This document shows positions 61,188 to 64,000 of a stretch of DNA of 64,000 nt, in pieces. Origin of the DNA: Rhodospirillaceae bacterium (lineage in GTDB: Bacteria; Pseudomonadota; Alphaproteobacteria; UBA8366). The stretch lies in the NCBI GenBank assembly GCA_002724395.1, contig PBOR01000042.1, positions 57,273-121,272 on the forward strand. The letters are read 5' to 3'. A program made the position numbers and the translations under genes. Below the pieces are notes generated by a model. It was not told the DNA's origin. It made no database searches and saw nothing but the letters and a program-made list of their open reading frames with translations. How positions within the stretch are numbered: position 1 is the first letter of the stretch; every line of letters starts with the position of its first letter.

Positions 61188-62564
61188 TCACACTTTTTTC
61201 GCTGGAATCAAGAAAGCCGGTATATCATCACCAAAGCCGACTACTTCCTCGTGGGATTGTTGGTGGGACATTTTTTGTTCTGACTTTTTGATGGCCCCCT
61301 GATTTGATTGTATTAATTTGGCTTCAGCCGGTGGTAGGTTTGTCTTTTCAGATCGCGTCTCTCCAGCTTCAGGTTTTGAACGGACGTGGCCTCTTCTATG
61401 CGCTTGGTGTGATTTTTCTTCCTTGGACTCTATTTCTTTGCGCTGAATAGTATCCAGTTTTATTTCCGAGATACTACCCTTCGCTAGATCTTGCACGGCA
61501 TCGAGATACTTACGTTCCTCTGAAGTGACGAAAGTAATTGCATGGCCTTGGCGACCTGCACGCCCGGTTCGCCCAATACGGTGGACATAGTCCTCCGCAT
61601 GAGTAGGAACGTCGAAATTTATCACATGGCTCATGGCTTCAATATCCAGGCCACGGGCGGCAACGTCAGAGCAGACAAGGTACTTTATTTCATCTTTCTT
61701 AAATTTTTCTAATGTAGCGGTTCGCGAGAACTGATCCATATCTCCGTGCAGCGACCCCGCCTGGAAACCGTGTCTCTCAAGCGTTTGAAGAACTTCACTC
61801 ACGTCACGTTTACGGTTACAGAAGATGAGGGCATTACGCACACTATCATCTCCAAGAATTCTACGCAGGGCGCTACGTTTCTGCCTTGTCGACAATTTGA
61901 CAAATTGCTGGGTTACCGTATCAGCGGTAGCGGAAGGAGGACTGACAGTAACTTCCTTCGGATTAGATAAAAAGCGATCGGCAAGCTTTTTAATTTCCTT
62001 TGGCATTGTGGCCGAAAACATCAACGTCTGGCGCATTGGTGGAATTTTACTGACAATTTTGTCCACATCAGGAATGAAGCCCATGTCAAGCATACGATCA
62101 GCTTCATCAATTACGAGGATCTTTACGTCATTCAAAAGCACATTGCCGCGTTCGAAATGGTCCATCAAGCGCCCTGGTGTTGCTATGAGCACGTCGACAC
62201 CGCGGTCTAACAATTTGTCTTGTTCGTTGAAGGTGACGCCGCCTATAAGCAGAGCCTTGGTTAGGTTATGGTACTTGCCATAAAGATCGAAATTCTCTGC
62301 TACTTGGGCCGCAAGCTCGCGCGTTGGTTCTAGAATTAAAGAGCGTGGCATACGCATGCGCGCACGTCCTTGTTCCAGAATATCCAACATTGGCAATACA
62401 AATGAAGCGGTTTTGCCCGTCCCGGTCTGGGCGCAGCCCAATAAATCTCGGTTCATAAGGACATAGGGAATCGCCTGTTTTTGTATAGGGGTCGGCTGCT
62501 TATAATCGCGTTCAGTTAATGCGCGCAATAGTTCTTCGCTTAGTTCAAGGTCTTTAAATGTCAT
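61188..62564 (-). CDS. DEAD-box ATP-dependent RNA helicase, RhlE-like
   Basis: 458 residues. Q motif QPTPIQKQAIP, motif I AQTGTGKTASF, Ia PTRELAAQ, Ib TPGRLMDHF, II VIDEADRMLDMG, III SATMPKEIKKL, V CSDVAARGLDIE, VI YVHRIGRTGRAGR. The C-terminal third is a basic, low-complexity tail ending VGFGDDIPAFLI, a motif I know from alphaproteobacterial RhlE proteins. Rearranges RNA in ribosome assembly or decay, often cold-induced. A long (about 296-nt) upstream region may carry such regulation. Confidence 0.94.
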   Translation of the reverse strand: MTFKDLELSEELLRALTERDYKQPTPIQKQAIPYVLMNRDLLGCAQTGTGKTASFVLPMLDILEQGRARMRMPRSLILEPTRELAAQVAENFDLYGKYHNLTKALLIGGVTFNEQDKLLDRGVDVLIATPGRLMDHFERGNVLLNDVKILVIDEADRMLDMGFIPDVDKIVSKIPPMRQTLMFSATMPKEIKKLADRFLSNPKEVTVSPPSATADTVTQQFVKLSTRQKRSALRRILGDDSVRNALIFCNRKRDVSEVLQTLERHGFQAGSLHGDMDQFSRTATLEKFKKDEIKYLVCSDVAARGLDIEAMSHVINFDVPTHAEDYVHRIGRTGRAGRQGHAITFVTSEERKYLDAVQDLAKGSISEIKLDTIQRKEIESKEEKSHQAHRRGHVRSKPEAGETRSEKTNLPPAEAKLIQSNQGAIKKSEQKMSHQQSHEEVVGFGDDIPAFLIPAKKV

Positions 62565-62860
62565 AGGTGAGTTGGTTTCTCAAATTTAGGGTGGATCAGT
62601 TGGGGTGACACGTAAGTCGGAAGTTTGTCATTCAAAAATACGGATACTGTTTCAAATCTGATAACACTTAGGTTTATGGGTTTCTTTTCCAAACCCTTTC
62701 CGCTGTTCGCCTGTCATATGATTACGGCCTTCTCGCCGCTTTTGAATTTTTCCCCGAACTGCCCTAGATAAGGGGTTATATGAATTGCTTAACAATACCT
62801 CAACGCCCTGTCCAGCAATGGTTTTTGTGGCATTCCAGTGATTTATGAAGAAAATTTAGG
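62565..62860. other. divergent promoter region of rhlE and hydrolase
   Basis: 296 nt between the divergent helicase and hydrolase genes. Apart from the small basic open frame above, it contains no repeat or RNA structure that I could support. Confidence 0.35.
62652..62795 (-). CDS. possible small basic protein upstream of the helicase gene
   Basis: 47 codons from TTG 62795 to TGA 62652-62654. It encodes a very basic product (AVRGKIQKRREGRNHMTGEQ followed by KGFGKETHKPKCYQI). GGACAGGGCG lies about 9 nt before the start. No homolog recognised; it sits 87 nt upstream of rhlE and could be a small RNA-binding protein, a leader peptide or chance. Confidence 0.3.
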   Translation of the reverse strand: MLSNSYNPLSRAVRGKIQKRREGRNHMTGEQRKGFGKETHKPKCYQI

Positions 62861-63577
62861 ATGCTCGATAGTATGCCTACCAAAGAAACTCTCATCTTAG
62901 TCCCTGGATTACTCTGTGACGAGGCGCTTTGGGCTCATCAAACTCGATATTTGGCTGACATTGCGGATATTTCCATTGCGGAAACTCAATGTGACGACAC
63001 TATTGTGGCTATGGCGGAAAGGCTGTTGAAAACGGCTCCGGAGCGTTTCGCTTTGGCGGGACTGTCCATGGGTGGTTATATCGGTTTTGAGGTGATGCGC
63101 CGTGCGCCAGAACGGGTTTCAAAACTGGCATTATTAGACACGCGCGCTGATGCCGATACACCGAAGAAGATCAAAATACGTAAAGGATTGATACGTCTTG
63201 CTGATTCGGGAAGGTTTAATGGAGTTAGTCCGCGGCTGTTGCCAATGTTGGTGCACAAATCTCGGCTCGACGATGGGGACCTGTGCACTGCGGTCATGGA
63301 CATGGCCGCTCGCGTTGGCAAAGACGCATTTGTCTCACAACAAAAAGCCATCATGTGTCGTATCGATAGTAGTGAAAGCCAGAGGGCTATCAAAGTACCG
63401 ACGATGGTACTGTGTGGTCGAGAAGACGAACTTACGCCGTTGGAAGGCCATAAGGCTATGGCGGAGGCCATTCCCGAGGCTCGACTTTGCGTTATCGAAG
63501 AGTGTGGGCACCTGGCAAGTATGGAGCGTCCACACGCTGTGACTGCCCTGATGCGCGATTGGTTGCTCAGGCGGTAG
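62861..63577 (+). CDS. alpha/beta hydrolase
   Basis: 238 residues. Nucleophile Ser69 in GLSMGGYIGFEV, acid Asp189 in CGREDELTP, His217 in ECGHLASMERP. The N-terminal strand PTKETLILVPGLLCDEALW fits the family, similar to 3-oxoadipate enol-lactonase-like or proline-iminopeptidase-like small hydrolases. A second in-frame ATG at 62873 lies closer to the conserved start and has AGGATG upstream. Substrate unknown. Confidence 0.9.
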   Translation: MLDSMPTKETLILVPGLLCDEALWAHQTRYLADIADISIAETQCDDTIVAMAERLLKTAPERFALAGLSMGGYIGFEVMRRAPERVSKLALLDTRADADTPKKIKIRKGLIRLADSGRFNGVSPRLLPMLVHKSRLDDGDLCTAVMDMAARVGKDAFVSQQKAIMCRIDSSESQRAIKVPTMVLCGREDELTPLEGHKAMAEAIPEARLCVIEECGHLASMERPHAVTALMRDWLLRR

Positions 63578-63669
63578 TCTAATTCTGTAGCGTCCGTGTT
63601 TTGGTTTTCAGAAACTACTCCCACTTAATTGTTTTTTCGGATGGCTGGTATCGTGGTCACTCCTGTCGG

Positions 63670-64000
63670 CTAGAAAATACATTTGGGGCAATCAGCAGCC
63701 GCAAGCATTTTTTCCCAATTTTCGGGGAGGTCGATCTTCTTTGCCGTAGGATATCCCAGAATGCCGTTGTGAGCGAAAACATAGGCATTGGTGCGTAATT
63801 CATCACCTGCGATCACTATCATGTAATCGTCTGGAGTGAAGGTGATGGGAACTAGCCGATTGGGGTCTTCGCTCTCGGTAAAATCTTTGGGTACTTTGCC
63901 GCGCTTGGCCTGTTTATCAATCTGCCAGATATGGTGATCAGTCCAGTCTCCCAGATAGCGCTCGAACTCGGTTGCCGTCATGCGCGTATAATCAAAAAAA
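63670..64000 (-). CDS. hypothetical protein, probably cut at its 5' end by the window edge
   Basis: 103 residues from ATG 63981, but the frame stays open to the window end with protein-like residues (FFDYTR) before that ATG and no ribosome-binding site precedes it, so the start may lie beyond position 64000. Contains DDYMIVIAGDELRTNAYVFAHNGILGYPTAKKIDLPENW. It ends with CPKCIF. I do not recognise the family. Confidence 0.6.
   Translation of the reverse strand, partial: FFDYTRMTATEFERYLGDWTDHHIWQIDKQAKRGKVPKDFTESEDPNRLVPITFTPDDYMIVIAGDELRTNAYVFAHNGILGYPTAKKIDLPENWEKMLAAADCPKCIF

Noticed and set aside
1-64000. tRNA, rRNA, CRISPR array, transposon, phage or defence genes
   Set aside because: I looked for cloverleaf genes, direct-repeat arrays, transposase or integrase motifs and toxin/nuclease defence genes by reading, and found none that could be supported.

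Overview
The window looks like a chromosomal segment of an alphaproteobacterium of moderate GC content. Pointers are the gene order phoR-pstSCAB-phoB, a PstA with the extended N-terminal region usual in that class, a RhlE-type DEAD helicase ending in a GFGDD-x-PAF motif, and many CaiB/BaiF CoA-transferases, MmgE/PrpD proteins and TauD/TfdA dioxygenases, as in metabolically versatile marine or soil Rhodospirillales-like bacteria. The species cannot be fixed from the sequence. Coding is dense, with many 4-nt ATGA overlaps. No rRNA, tRNA, CRISPR, transposase or phage gene was seen.

Layout. 1-3892 (minus): acyl-CoA operon with a crotonase, two class III CoA-transferases and an alpha-methylacyl-CoA racemase cut by the left edge. 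4019-6180: a TauD/TfdA dioxygenase, a small cupin-like protein and a DUF938 methyltransferase. 6295-12510 (plus): a split ThDP decarboxylase of the sulfo-/phosphonopyruvate decarboxylase type, three tandem FMN-dependent 2-hydroxyacid dehydrogenases and a class III aminotransferase, facing a D-2-hydroxyacid dehydrogenase. 13510-25375: an acid-sugar region with an MFS carrier, OtnC and OtnK (tetronate pathway), two MmgE/PrpD proteins, a cupin, an M81 (MlrC-like) protein, a second hydroxyacid dehydrogenase, an HpaI-type aldolase and an IlvD/Edd-type dehydratase. 25553-29029 (plus): SDR, DsbA-like isomerase, EEP-family protein and an enolase-superfamily dehydratase.

29085-35231 is the phosphate regulon, with no phoU and a PhoR that has no membrane anchor. 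35282-37701 is an MBOAT O-acyltransferase with an SGNH-like partner. 38005-43830 carries a PPOX-type flavoprotein, an unusual cytochrome c, a Popeye-like cyclic-nucleotide-binding membrane protein, an ADP-forming acyl-CoA synthetase, a flavin reductase and a CecR-like TetR regulator. That regulator leads an RND efflux operon (to 48253). 48318-57666 holds an MFS carrier, a cytochrome c, a PaaG-like crotonase, an NlpC/P60 protein, a VOC protein, SlyX, an acetolactate-synthase-like ThDP enzyme, a type-B carboxylesterase, a second TauD/TfdA enzyme and a flavodoxin-like protein. 57680-64000 holds a MORN protein, a two-subunit CoA-transferase with a CaiB protein, RhlE, an alpha/beta hydrolase and a cut gene at the right edge.

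The main theme is uptake and breakdown of small hydroxy-, keto- and branched organic acids: oxidation by FMN or NAD enzymes, ThDP decarboxylation, acid-sugar phosphorylation and cleavage, and CoA activation followed by crotonase and racemase steps. The best candidate for an undescribed pathway is 6295-12510. The sequence shows the enzyme classes but not the substrate.
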